A DNA stretch of 64,000 bases from Oscarella lobularis (lineage: Eukaryota; Porifera; Homoscleromorpha; Homosclerophorida; Oscarellidae): positions 682,001 to 746,000 of the forward strand of contig NC_089184.1 in the NCBI RefSeq assembly GCF_947507565.1. The letters are read 5' to 3'. A model generated the notes under the pieces. It searched no databases and was not told the DNA's origin. It was given only the letters and a program-made list of their open reading frames with translations. Shown here one piece after another: positions 1-10,082 of this stretch (the stretch's first letter is position 1; every line of letters begins with the position of its first letter). The translations under genes and the position numbers were made by a program.

Positions 1-148
1 TTCCTCGAAAGCGAAACCAGGGATATGAGTACCCTGGCGGAACTGACCAAAAATGTCCGGGACACACGTGATGACATAACCAAAATAAAAATATTTAAAA
101 AAAGTGTTTCAAAAACATCCCACGCAAAGGTACGTACGTACGTACGTC

Positions 149-1936
149 TCAGTATTCATTCTTTGGTGGCTTTGGAAGTCCCCTCGGATCTTCTATCAAT
201 GGAGTGACGTCGCCCGTCTCGAGCATCCATTGAAGCAAATCGGCAAGCATTTCATCTCGAACAGTCGAGTATTTTTCGTCGTCAAAAACGTTATTCAATT
301 CTCTCTCGTCGCTCTTGAGATCGTAGAATTCCGATACGCCTCTAGGTCGATATACGAGCTTGTAGTTCATGTTCTTGGCCATAATGCAGCGAGGTATTCC
401 TTCGTGCATTTCTTCCTGACCTCGCGGATAGTACCTAGAGATGTACATGTTCTCAAATATCAAGAAAAGAACAAACAAACTTACAAGCCCTTGGGATTAT
501 CATATGAGCCAGACTGCTCTGGATCAAATGGTTCGATTTCTCTATGATATAAATAGCCACCTTCCGAGTAGACAGTTCTATTCGGATTTCCTGGAGCGCC
601 GTGTAGCTGTTTTAGGAAACTCTGCGCAAAGTGAACGTGCGTCACGTTGATGTTAGCCATCTCCAGTATAGTCGCCATCATGTCGAACGAATTGATTGGC
701 TCTTCCACGACGTTGCCTTTCGTTCCGCCCGGAATTCTCACTATCATAGGCACTCGCGTCAGAATGTCGTCCATTCCGCCCGGCCACTTTTCGACCAGAT
801 GAAAATCGCCGGCAAAATCTCCGTGATCGGACGACACAAACACGGCCGTGTTATTCTCCAACGGCGTCCCGTCAATCGACTTGAGCAACTGACCGAATGC
901 CCAATCGACCCAGCTGACTAATCCGAGATAAACAGCATTGATCGTCTCGAAAAACGTATCATTGAACGACGTCAGATTCCTATACTTGATAATACCCTCG
1001 TGATATTTCGGCTTGTTTTTAACGTGTGCAGGTCGAAGGGGAGCTTTCGTATGAACATCCTCAGCCGAATACCTAGAACAGAGCTAGGCCAACATATTCT
1101 AAAGTACCAGCACATTTCCTCACATGTCGTAGTATCCCTTGGGCGCTCCGTACGTTGGATGTGCTCCGAGCGTTGGAAGCCAAATAATAAATGGTTCGGG
1201 AGGATCATTAGACATGAACTTGGATGCAAGATTGATCATGTGAAGATCTCCATTGGAATCAGAATCCGGCGGAGTATCATTAGGAGTGTTAAGAAAACTG
1301 TAATAATACGTTATATTCGACGGCATTCGCCATTTTTTTTATTGTACCTGTAATATCCGGCTTCGCCGAACTCAAACATATTTTTTCCTCTCGCAGCTCC
1401 GATTCCGTCCGTCCAATTGGTCACCGAGAGATTAAACGAAGACTGCGACAGCATGTCATTTTTTCCATACCACATAACCTTCACGAAAAAAAAATGTAAA
1501 GAGCAAACGAGAAATCAATTCTACCGTGTATCCGGCGTCTTTGAGATACTTGAACATGTTTGGTTCGTAGGTTTGCACGAGATGGGTCTGCGTTCTGTGA
1601 CCGAGAACATGCATGTATCTTCCCGTCGTGATGGCGCACCGCGACGGAGCGCATTGAGTATGGAGCACGTGAGCTTGAGTAAAGAGCGTTCCCTCGGCTG
1701 CGAAGCGATCGAAGTTCGGTGTTTTGACGAAGGGATGACCGTAGCAGCCCAGACTTTCAGCTCTCGTTTCTGCACGAGTATAAGTGTGAAATTGTTTTTC
1801 AAAAATAAAGAGACTAGGTCGTATTACCATCTGGGAAATAGATCACGACGTTCGGCCTGTTGTCACCCGGTTTCCGCCAGGCAAAAGCCAAATGAAAGCT
1901 GGCTAAGCAGACGAGAGAGACTATTTTGTGTGCCAT
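149..1936 (-). CDS. Secreted sulfatase (arylsulfatase-like)
   Basis: A sulfatase that should hydrolyse sulfate esters in the secretory pathway, lysosome or outside the cell. The start at 1936 opens a signal peptide (MAHKIVSLVCLASFHLAFA) followed by the typical first strand RPNVVIYFPD. Exon 2 (about 1774-1527) carries GCYGHP and the formylglycine motif CAPSR, where the Cys is oxidised to the catalytic formylglycine. Later exons give WYGKND, the metal-binding VSSDHGDFAG and a C-terminal part ending KNEY before the stop at 149-151. About six exons with short introns join in frame. The substrate cannot be told: it is not a close match to iduronate-2-sulfatase or arylsulfatase A/B and looks more like the sulfatases seen in bacteria and marine invertebrates. 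It is divergent from the next gene. Confidence 0.87.
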
Positions 1937-2191
1937 CAAAGCGCGCTAATCTGCACGCCCGCGCAATACGTCACTTCCAGTTGCCGCGGATGGGCGAATG
2001 GGACTTTTAGAAGAGAGTCATAACTCGCCGCCGATATTGACTTTTCCGCCTGCGCCAGCACTGATTGACAGATTCAAGTAAATACATTTACTGTACGAGA
2101 CTCTGTACGAGAGTATTTACACGGGCATTTACACGGGTCTGACGGTGCTAACGCACGCGATCATGTCAGGTCTGCTGCTTTCTCCTTGCAG

Positions 2192-3504
2192 AATTCTCGA
2201 CTTTTCACGTCTCGAATTTTGTTAGATCCTTTCAAGACTCCTTACATTCCTCACGTCGAACTGGAAAACCTTCCAAGCACGGTCACTCGGCTCGAAACGA
2301 ACGAAGGATCCTATGTCTACGTAGTAGGAACGGCCCATTTCAGCAAGGAAAGCTGCGAAGACGTTGCAAAGGTAATGCAATCCTCTGCCGTAGATTTTCA
2401 ATGGAAATTCCCCAATTCATTTCACTTTCTCCAAAAGACAATCAACGTCGTTCAACCCGACATCGTTCTCCTCGAGTTGTGCGCAAGTCGCAGCGGAATA
2501 CTAAAATACGACGAGGAAGAATTACTGCGAGAAGCCGACTCCGTCGATTTTGCCAAACTGCGCGCCGCAATCAGACAACACGGTGTCGTCACCGGTCTCA
2601 TGTCAACTCTTCTACTCGTCATGTCTGCTCATATAACGAAGGAGCTGGGAATGGCTCCTGGCGGCGAATTCAGGGCTGCTGTTGCTGAAGTAGGCAGTCC
2701 CTTATTTATTTTCGTCCCCATAGTAATATTGGAAAGTGTATTTGACATATGGTCTTTATAGGCTAGACACATAAGTGGATGCAAAATTCTGTATGCAGAC
2801 AGACCAATCCAGGTAGGTAGTGTCGACGGAACGGTGCACTCTAGCAGTGCTGAGATTCTCTGCCGTCAGATAACACTAAAACGAGCAATGGCCTCTCTGT
2901 CCTTGTGGCAGAAAATCAAATTGGCATGGCATCTTGTGACGTTCAACGAGCCAATAACGTGAGTGAAACGCTTGGCTGTTGGGTAGCCGCTTACACGGGG
3001 GTTTAGCAAAGAGGACGTGGAGAAATGCAAAGACAAGGATTTGCTTGCTCAAATGATGGAGCAGATGACGGGAGAATTCCCAGACTTGACGAAGGTTTTT
3101 GTCAATGAGCGAGACGCCTATTTGGCGCACACCTTTCAGAAAGCAGCCCAGCCAGTACATTCACGTCTAACAGGAGGTATAGTAGGAGACTACTACTACA
3201 ACTATAGTACCTTTTTTTATGTGATTTTATTATAAGGAAAAGAACCGGTCATTGCTGTTGGTGTGGTGGGAATTGGGCACGTTCAAGGCATTAAGAAGAA
3301 CTGGAACAAAGAAATTGATGTTCGCCCCTTGTGCAGGCAAGACTACACTGGCAGTAGGCACCAACACTATTCTTGTGTATTACGTATAGTATTCCACCTC
3401 CGTCCGTGGGAAGTCGTCTGGCTGGCTTGGGAATGAAGTTTGGATTTTATGGAATCTGCCTGTACGGATTATACAAAGTCGGGAAAAGTTTCAAAATGTT
3501 TTAG
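2192..3504 (+). CDS. TraB domain-containing protein (TRABD-like), 5' end unresolved
   Basis: The translated exons carry the TraB/PrgY-family hallmarks: VVGTAHFSKESCEDV near the N-terminus, then VQPDIVLLELCASR, and near the C-terminus a GxxHxxGI-like stretch (VGIGHVQGIKK). This family is built round a conserved GTAH motif and a Glu. The animal members are membrane-associated proteins linked to mitochondria or proteolysis control, and their exact function is unsettled. The last exon ends in a hydrophobic GFYGICLYGLYKVGKSF tail with the stop at 3502-3504. The reading frame runs upstream to a likely splice acceptor at 2190-2191. The ATG at 2163 is in the wrong phase, so the true first exon was not found. 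It converges on the JmjC gene, whose stop lies 23 bases away. Confidence 0.8.
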
Positions 3505-3527
3505 TGGTACAAATAGACTACCTTGAT

Positions 3528-5056
3528 CTAACCGGTCTCGTCGTCATCGTCGCCTTGTCCCCAGCGCTTTTCCGCCGACTGAATGTCTTCCAAATACAAT
3601 TGGGTCTTCCGGCTCAGCACTTGAGGTAGTTGATTTGCGCAGCCCTTGTCTTCCACCTCGTGACAATAATCGATCATGTAACGCACGCAAATTGGATCCG
3701 TTTCGTCCTCTTCGCATTCTCGCAGAAGACACGGATTTCGAATGTCGTTCATGTTAAACATGCAGTCCCTCAGAAACTAAGAGAAAAGTGAATGAAATCA
3801 TTTACCACGTCTGAAACACTTCCCTTCGTTGTCTGTCTGGGCCCCATGTGAAAATCACGTACACTAGTTTCTTTTCTCTACCTCTTCCGGGGAGATTATA
3901 TTGTGCTTACCTCATTGCTTTCCTCTTCCTTTTCCTCATCTTCGTCGTATCCGTATTCTTTGGTGAATTTAGCTGAGCTACCGTCTGAATAATCCGATTC
4001 CCACTTATAATCGCTCATCAGTTTCATTTGCGTCTGGCATTTTAGTCTCGGCGTCGTCTCGCTCGTATTCAACACCCAACGTTCATAATGCACCAAAGCA
4101 TCGACATAGGAAAACAATCCGTTCTCCGTCCCCAAAACGAGAGGAGACAGAGAATCGGGCTGTCTTCCAAGAGGATACGATTTCCACCAAAGAGCGACAG
4201 CCTGCTGTCGACCCGAATGCGAAATAACGTGATGCCACCAAAATTGAGGAATATATACCAAATCTCCGGCGTCGACGAACGCCAACTCGTACCGAACGTC
4301 GATAGCGCGCGGAAACGCGTCGAAATCGACGCGACGCGGATCGATGGGCGAAACGCCGAACAAAGGCGAATCGTCGGCGTAGAGCGACGCCGACTGAAGC
4401 GGCGAGACGAGCAGAAGCGTTTTCGAGCCGTGCACGACGCAGAGAACGTTTTCGTCCGTGTCGACGTGCAATTTCGACGACGTGCCGCCGTTGCTCATCC
4501 AGAAATAGGAGACGAAGAATCGATCGGTCATCTCCTCGCATCGGAGGCACGTCGGCAGGTCGACGTGCGCGCGCATCGCCGGTAGAACTTCGTCGACCAT
4601 GTAGAGATTCGAGTCGTTGTAGGCGGCGAGGAAATCGCGAATTGGACGCGCCGACGGGGGATTTTCCTTATCGTCGTCTTTCGTTTCCATCATCATTTTC
4701 TCGTCGCCGAAATTGTTTCGCAGATAGGCGTCCGTCCACAGATCGGTCGCTTTCCAGCGTTTCGCGTAGCCTTTGAAGACGACGGGCCGATGCTTTGCGA
4801 CGTAGTGGGCGTGGAAGTCTTCCGGAGCGATCATGTAGGGAAGCGCGTCGACTATGCGATCGGGGGGACGGTGATAGCCGAATGGCTTGAGATGACCGCG
4901 TTTGTGGAGGATCGTCGAGTCGGCGGTGTCTTGCATTGATAGATAGGGGGCGAAAGAGGGCGGATGCCGACTCGTGCTGCCGCACGACCCCAAAGAGGCC
5001 TCGCAATCTTCGGAAACCGTAAAGAAAAAGAAAAGCAAGACGGACGTGACCATCAT
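3528..5056 (-). CDS. Secretory JmjC/cupin-8 dioxygenase-like protein, copy 1
   Basis: A JmjC/cupin-8 fold protein, expected to be an Fe(II)/2-oxoglutarate oxygenase. The open frame runs from 5086; the ATG pair at 5056 is preferred because it starts a signal peptide (MMVTSVLLFFFFTVSEDCEA). The first exon holds the whole fold. The iron ligands HVD lie at about residues 207-209 of the longest form, followed by SKTLLLVSP, and the distal His lies in FWWHHVISHSG (about 285). A second exon (about 3776-3528) adds a Cys-rich tail (CLLRECEEDE, CVRYMIDYCHEVEDKGC) and ends DDDDETG. The signal peptide and paired cysteines suggest ER lumen or secretion. The substrate is unknown. It has a tandem paralogue at 6117-7601 with the same exon layout, so the pair arose by local duplication. 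Confidence 0.8.
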
Positions 5057-5107
5057 AGCTTCGGTTGTCCGGGAAACAAACACCACGTGAAAGAGCCCAG
5101 CCAGTCC

Positions 5108-5133
5108 AGCCTTTCGCCACGTGGCGAAAGGCT
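5108..5133. promoter_or_regulatory. 26-bp perfect palindrome centred on an E-box
   Basis: The left arm AGCCTTTCGCCAC is followed at once by its exact reverse complement, with no spacer. The centre is the E-box CACGTG (5118-5123). It lies 52 bp upstream of the preferred JmjC start (22 bp upstream of the longer one), so in its promoter or 5'UTR. A bHLH dimer site is a reasonable guess. Confidence 0.6.
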
Positions 5134-5344
5134 AGGCAGAGCCATATACGAACCTTCGCACACCGTACAGAATTCTGGTTTCGACTCAAACACTCTTGTC
5201 TTTCGGAGAACTAACACAGAACTAATAAGTATAAGTAAACAATTAATTAACAAATAGAACAAATAAATAAATAGTCAGTCATTCTACAATATTGTGCATC
5301 GCCGTGACAGCAATTTTTCCAACACTAAGAGAAGCAGATAAGAA

Positions 5345-5887
5345 CTACGCATAGATGGTATACTGTAAATTCCTACTTTGAGTATGTTTACTCTGTACTT
5401 TTGCTAGCTCGTGTGCCGTCTTTACTAGTTCACGCATATCTAAGACGCAAAAACAGTGCATTCGTAATCATATTCATGGTCAACGTTACGTGATCTTACC
5501 TTCTTCTAATCTTCTGAGTGATCGATAAACAGTCACGAAGGGCACATAGCAGACTACCAGTCGCTCCTTCTTCCACAAATCCGCCACGAAGTACTCCTCT
5601 TCGGAAAGATTCTTCATTACCTCGGCAAACGCCTTGCATTCTTTTTCAAAGGCATCTTCTGTGCCATTAACGATCATTGCGGCAAAAGCGGCTTCCACAC
5701 CAGCCGAAAATAAATTGTCTTTCTCTGTATATCCTCTGTCAACAGCCGTCAAATCTTTTTCTATTCGAAATAGCACATCGGGTAACTTTTCCGAATGGCT
5801 GCAAAATTCCGCAATGAAATAGCGATGATGTGGAATACAGATATTTTCAACATTTCTAGAACTTTCGCTTCGATACGACCAATACAT
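5345..5887 (-). CDS. Unrecognised small protein, two exons
   Basis: I do not recognise this protein. The first exon starts at 5887 with MYWSYRSESSRNVENI and runs to a GT donor after LRRLEE. A second exon (AG acceptor about 5440) continues in frame as MRELVKTAHELAKVQ and stops at 5345-5347 after YTIYA. The product is about 156 residues, with no signal peptide or membrane segment. It looks mostly helical and acidic in the middle (DAFEKECKAFAEVMKNLSEEEYFVADLWKKE). It sits between the two JmjC paralogues on the same strand. The support is the in-frame splice and protein-like composition only. Confidence 0.5.
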
Positions 5888-6116
5888 CGTAAAAAAAGAA
5901 AAGAAAAAGAAAAAGAAAAAAGACGCAAGGCGGACGCGGCGCGCGGCGACGGAAGTTATGGCTTGGCTACATTGAAAGTAGAGCCATAAATGCTTACCAG
6001 CATTTCAGATCTTCGACAGGAACAGACGGAAGCCGCCACGCGATTAATTAAAGGGGTAACACACGCGCATGCGCAAAAAGCCGTTTTCGAACATTTATTG
6101 GCTAAAAAATTCAAAC

Positions 6117-7601
6117 TTACTGTTTGCCTTTGATTGAAATATCGTCTTGACCCCATCGTTTCTCTGCTTCACGCACCGCTTGCATTTCATGTGGTCTCTT
6201 TTTTGTCATTAGTTGTGGTAGTTCGGAAGCGCAACCTTTATCTTCGACTTCATAGCAATAGTCCAAAATGTAGCGAAGGCACACTGAACTCTCGTCTTCA
6301 TGACTGCACTCCCATAAATGACAAGGACTTCGACTATTGCTCACATTGAACGAACAAGCATTTAGGTATTCCTAAATAGAAAGTGAGGCTCGAATTCTCT
6401 TATAATCCTATCTTAACCTAACCTCAACGTTTTCTGATTCATCCCCTCCTTCTTGCAGCCACTGCTCCCAAGTTTCCCCTTTTGCCTCCTCATCATCATA
6501 TCCATACGATTTTGTCCGCTCTGACTCCGCATCTCTATCCGTTTCCCACCGAAAACTACTCATTGGAACAGACTGCGACTGACACTTCAACGGTGGCGCA
6601 GCATCACTCATATTCAAAACCCACTGCTCATAATATACCAACGTATCAACGTAAGAGTATGAGCCGTGTTCTCTACCCAAAGGAAGAAAAGCTCCTGCAC
6701 CAAGTGGTCTCTTAGGAGGATGCGATTTCCACCAGAGAGAAACAGCCTGCTGTCGACCAGAATGCGAAATCACGTGGTGCCACCAGAACTGCGGAATATA
6801 GATCAAATCCCCGGCATCAACAAAAGCCAGTTCATATCGAAGGTCCATAGCACGAGGATACGCGTCAAAATCAACGCGAGTTGGATCAACCGGCGAAACG
6901 CCAAGAATAATCGAATCGTCAGCATAGAGTGAGTGCGACTCGAAGGGAGAAAACAGGAGAAGGGTTTTCGAGCCATGTATGACGCAGAGAAGATTCTCGT
7001 TCGTGTCGATGTGAGTCTTCGACGACGTGCCCCCGTTGCTCATCCAAAACGAAGAGAGAAAAAGCCTATCCGTCATCTCTTCGCATCGTAGGCACGTGGG
7101 AAGCGTGATATCGCGTCGCATCTCGGGCAGCGTCTCGTCGACGAGATACAAATTCGACGTCTTGTAATTGGCCAAAAACTTGTCCAATGGACGCGCGGGA
7201 AGTGGGTGGTACTTGTCGTCGTCTTTCGTCTCCAACATCATCTTCACGTGACCGTAACGAGCGGAGAGATGCTCATCCGTCCATAGAGTCGTCGCGCGCC
7301 AATGTTTCACGTAGTCTTTTATGACGACCGGCTTGTGTTTCAATACGTAGTGAGAGTGAAAGTCTTCGGGATCGATCATGTAGGGAAGCGTCTCGACGAC
7401 GCGATCGGGAGGACGATGGTAGCCGAGCGGCTTTAGATGACCTCGTTCGTAGAGAACTTTGGCGTCGGTCGTGTCCTGCATTGATAGATACGGTGCAAAC
7501 GATGGCGGCTGGTTCTCGAGAGGGATTCTGTTTCGAGAGCAAGTTCTCTCGTCTGCAGTTGCGTCGAATGCAAGCAGAATCAAAGCGAGGAGGAGGGCCA
7601 T
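6117..7601 (-). CDS. Secretory JmjC/cupin-8 dioxygenase-like protein, copy 2
   Basis: Tandem paralogue of the gene at 3528-5056, alike along its whole length. The ATG at 7601 is chosen because it begins a signal peptide (MALLLALILLAFDATADE) in a strong GAAACCATGG context; an in-frame ATG at 7625 adds eight residues. Iron ligands are conserved: HID in SSKTHIDTNEN and the distal His in FWWHHVISHSG. The CLRCEEMTDR motif is shared with copy 1. The second exon (stop at 6117) repeats the Cys-rich tail (CHLWECSHEDE, CLRYILDYCYEVEDKGC). The intron sits at the same place in both copies. Catalytic residues are intact in both, so neither looks decayed. The substrate is unknown. Confidence 0.8.
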
Positions 7602-8023
7602 GGTTTCGAGCTGCGCAATGTGCACTAGAGTCTACGCAAATAATCTACGCAAATTCTACGCAGATTCTAAAATTAATGCGATAGGTATTTTCTTCCTTTA
7701 CGACGTCTTCGAGCAAGAATTCTTCGGCCTGCAGCTGTCTTTAGACGAGCCAAAAAGCCGTGCCTTCGCTTCCTTTTTAGGTTGCTCGGCTGATATTCCC
7801 TTCCAAACGTGACACTGCGAGCTAGAACTAATACGTTAGAAAGTGGCTGTCGAAAGACGGACGCCGCTTTCGTAAAGACCGATAGTTGATTTTTCTGCGA
7901 GAAAAACGGTGAAGCAAGCCTGTAGGGTGCATTGATATGAGTATAAATAAAACAAAAAAGGCCGCGACCTTCTGAATGTGCTAGACAAGCCCCAAAACGA
8001 CATTCGTTCCCGATCGTCGTGCG

Positions 8024-8102
8024 TGACGTAGGCGCAGGGATGAGGCTTTGACGTCAGCATGACGTTATCATCGTCATGGCATTCTGCGCCCGCGTGACGT
8101 TA
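8024..8102 (+). promoter_or_regulatory. Cluster of TGACGT (CRE/bZIP-like) motifs upstream of MsrA
   Basis: Four TGACGT cores start at 8024, 8049, 8060 and 8095, all within 90 bases upstream of the MsrA start codon. The one at 8049 is a perfect CRE, TGACGTCA, extended to TGACGTCAGCA, which also matches most of a CRE-type Maf recognition element. ATF/CREB or Maf/Nrf-type stress control of an antioxidant gene is a reasonable inference; binding is untested. The rest of 7626-8108 shows nothing else. Confidence 0.5.
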
Positions 8103-8108
8103 TTGTTC

Positions 8109-8886
8109 ATGGGATCTCAACTCGCTCGAGTCTCGTCGCAGCAAGTATCGCATCGTGCCCGAATTATGCCTGTCGAAAAGCTGTGTGACAAGCCGCAGCT
8201 CGCTACGTTCGCAATGAGCTGATTTTGGTTTCCCGAAGCGCAGTTCGGCTGCGTGGAGGGAGTTCTTCACACTAAAGTCGGCTACACGGGCGGAAAAAAA
8301 CTCAATCCGACCTACACGAGCCTGTAAGACGCGAAAACGAATCGAATTTCGACCGTAAACGACTCTTTTCTTAGGGGAGATCACACCGAATCGGTGCAAA
8401 TCGAGTTCGATTCGTCACGTACGACGTACAGCTCGCTCTTGGACGTCTTCTGGGCGAATCACGACAGCACGGCGTGCACGTCGCGTCAGTACATGTCGGC
8501 GATTTTCTATCACGACGACGAGCAGCGCGATCTCGCTCTCGCATCGAAAGAGACGCACCAGAAGAAAGTGAATCGAAAAATCACGACGCGAATTGTCGAA
8601 GCCGAGACGTTCTACGACGCTGAAGAGTAGGGCAGTTCGATCGACTTTTTTTGTTGATTCAGAATAGCTGTTCTTTAGTTATCATCAGAAGTATCTGTTG
8701 CGACGTGCAGGCGACGTTCTAAAGGAATTGAAACTGACCGATTCGGAGTTGATTTCATCTCACGTTGCCGCCAGACTGAATGGCTACATCGGTGGGTACG
8801 GAACGAAGGAGAATTTGGCGAAAGAGATCGATGATTTTGGATTGAGCGAGAGCGGGAGGAAGAAAGTCTTTTCCAAGGCTACGTAA
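8109..8886 (+). CDS. Selenocysteine-containing peptide methionine sulfoxide reductase (MsrA type)
   Basis: MsrA reduces methionine-S-sulfoxide in proteins. Exon 1 reads from ATG 8109 through LATFAMS, then a TGA at 8220-8222, then FWFPEAQFGCVEGV and YTGGKKLNPTYTSL. The family motif is G-C-F-W, and TGA stands exactly at the catalytic Cys, so it most likely encodes selenocysteine (codon 38). Exon 2 (from about 8379) gives GDHTESVQIEFDSS, LLDVFWANHDST and SRQYMSAIFYHDDEQ; exon 3 gives YHQKYLLRRAGDVL and ends FSKAT with TAA at 8884-8886. All joins keep frame, and homology is strong on both sides of the TGA. Family knowledge: Sec forms of MsrA are known in green algae and reported in some marine invertebrates. 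The region just downstream contains a SECIS-like fold. The GTAAGT overlapping the stop could instead be a donor to a further exon. Confidence 0.85.
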
Positions 8887-8926
8887 GTGAAAGGAAGTGA
8901 ACGTGTTTGTGTTCTGTCTTTTGCAA

Positions 8927-9015
8927 ACAAGGTGCATTGTTTATGACGTCACTAGGTACACTCCCCTTTGCTCGGGGAAGCTTGGTGATTGATGTTTGCT
9001 AATCGTGCCCCTTGT
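8927..9015 (+). promoter_or_regulatory. Candidate SECIS element in the MsrA 3' region
   Basis: A hairpin with SECIS layout starts 41 bases after the TAA. Helix I: 8927-8936 (ACAAGGTGCA) pairs with 9006-9015 (TGCCCCTTGT) with one mismatch. An internal loop follows, then the quartet ATGA (8943-8946) opposite TGAT (8990-8993). Helix II: 8948-8957 pairs with 8980-8989, ten pairs including G-T wobbles. The apex has a five-pair mini-stem 8962-8966/8974-8978 as in form-2 SECIS. The usual unpaired AA at the apex is AC here (8958-8959), which is atypical, and one C is unpaired next to the quartet. Folding was done by eye. Confidence 0.6.
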
Positions 9016-9349
9016 ATGTGAAAGATATAGAATTATGGCGTTGACTAAAGCGATTTGATACATTAGGGAAAGAATGCAAAGGATGGCCCCATGTGGAGCC
9101 ATTGGTATCCTCTTATATCCTCTCATATCCTTCCTTATTGACTCTATATGTCTCCTCATCCATGACCCTTATAGAGGTGGAAGGGAACGTTACATTCTTA
9201 GGTACAGCTGGGCTGAATAACCTTTGACATAGTGTCCACTTTGACGGGATGCGTTGCCTTGGGCGCCGTTCCGGCTCCTCTTATAAGGCCGCGTCATGCA
9301 TTGAACGTGAGTCATTCAGTACTCGACATCGACATCGACATCGACCCCT

Positions 9350-9982
9350 ATGGAGAGAAGACGACTTGGAGAAATAAACCGGCAAGCAACGACAATCGTC
9401 GCATACCAGATAGCCATACTCGGCGACAAGGCGACTGGAAAAACGGCGCTTCTGAACCGCTGGTCAACCGGTCGATTTTCATCGGATTACGAAGCAACTG
9501 TAGCTGACATTCACAGACTTTCGTTCAAATGCGCCATCAGCGGCTTGTCCTATCCCGTTCTCATTTTTGACGTTGGAGGTGATCGGCAGTTTCCTGCCAT
9601 GTATCAGCTACGCATTCAACAGGCTCAGGCGTTCTTCCTCGTATTCTCCGTGCGCAGTAGGCGTTCGTTCAACGAGGTGAAGATACTAAGAAAACAGATC
9701 TACGAGACAAAGGGCGATAAGAATCCCGTGCCAATCATTCTTGTTGGAAATCAAATAGATGAAGATGACGTGGCCTGCACTCGGGAAGTGAGCGAGAAGG
9801 AAGCGAGAAATCTAAGTATTCAGTGGAGCTGTCCCTACCTCGAAACGTCAGCAAGACTCGGGGAGAACGTTAGTCAAATGTATGACACCATGCTGGGGAC
9901 ATGTCGAGAAATCCTCGGTTGTCCTTACGCGAAGAGAAGCAAAACGAAACGGAAGAAAATACCAAGATGTGCGGTCCAGTAG
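9350..9982 (+). CDS. Ras-family small GTPase, RASD/Rhes-like, intronless
   Basis: A 210-residue single-exon Ras-superfamily GTPase. G1 is GDKATGKT, the switch I region is ATVADIHR, G3 is DVGGD, G4 is NQID and G5 is ETSA. The IHR after switch I and FPAM after G3 recall the RASD (Dexras/Rhes) and Ras-dva groups. The C-terminus is strongly basic (KRSKTKRKK) and ends CAVQ, a CAAX box for prenylation and plasma-membrane targeting. In Ras numbering, Gly12 and Gly13 are Lys and Ala, and Gln61 is Asp, so intrinsic GTP hydrolysis is probably weak or unusual. A TATAAG at about 9280 lies some 70 bases upstream. Lack of introns among intron-rich neighbours may mean retrocopy origin. Confidence 0.85.
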   Translation: MERRRLGEINRQATTIVAYQIAILGDKATGKTALLNRWSTGRFSSDYEATVADIHRLSFKCAISGLSYPVLIFDVGGDRQFPAMYQLRIQQAQAFFLVFSVRSRRSFNEVKILRKQIYETKGDKNPVPIILVGNQIDEDDVACTREVSEKEARNLSIQWSCPYLETSARLGENVSQMYDTMLGTCREILGCPYAKRSKTKRKKIPRCAVQ

Positions 9983-10037
9983 CAAACCGCTTTTTTGCAT
10001 ATACAGTATGTACATACAGTATTATTTTTATTGAAAG

Positions 10038-10043
10038 AATAAA
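10038..10043 (+). terminator. Poly(A) signal AATAAA
   Basis: The canonical AATAAA lies 56 bases after the stop of the RASD-like GTPase and 40 bases before the next gene's start codon. It is the likely 3' processing signal of the GTPase gene. Confidence 0.5.
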
Positions 10044-10082
10044 CAAGCCTCTTCGGAGCTAATCACGTGCCTTTGGAATTAC

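Noticed and set aside
4083-4585. Arg/His-rich open frames opposite JmjC copy 1
   Set aside because: Off-frame and antisense shadows of the strongly supported JmjC exon.
8220-8222. TGA as a nonsense mutation making MsrA a pseudogene
   Set aside because: It falls precisely on the catalytic Cys codon, the rest of the gene is intact over three exons, and a SECIS-like fold follows. Selenocysteine explains all three.
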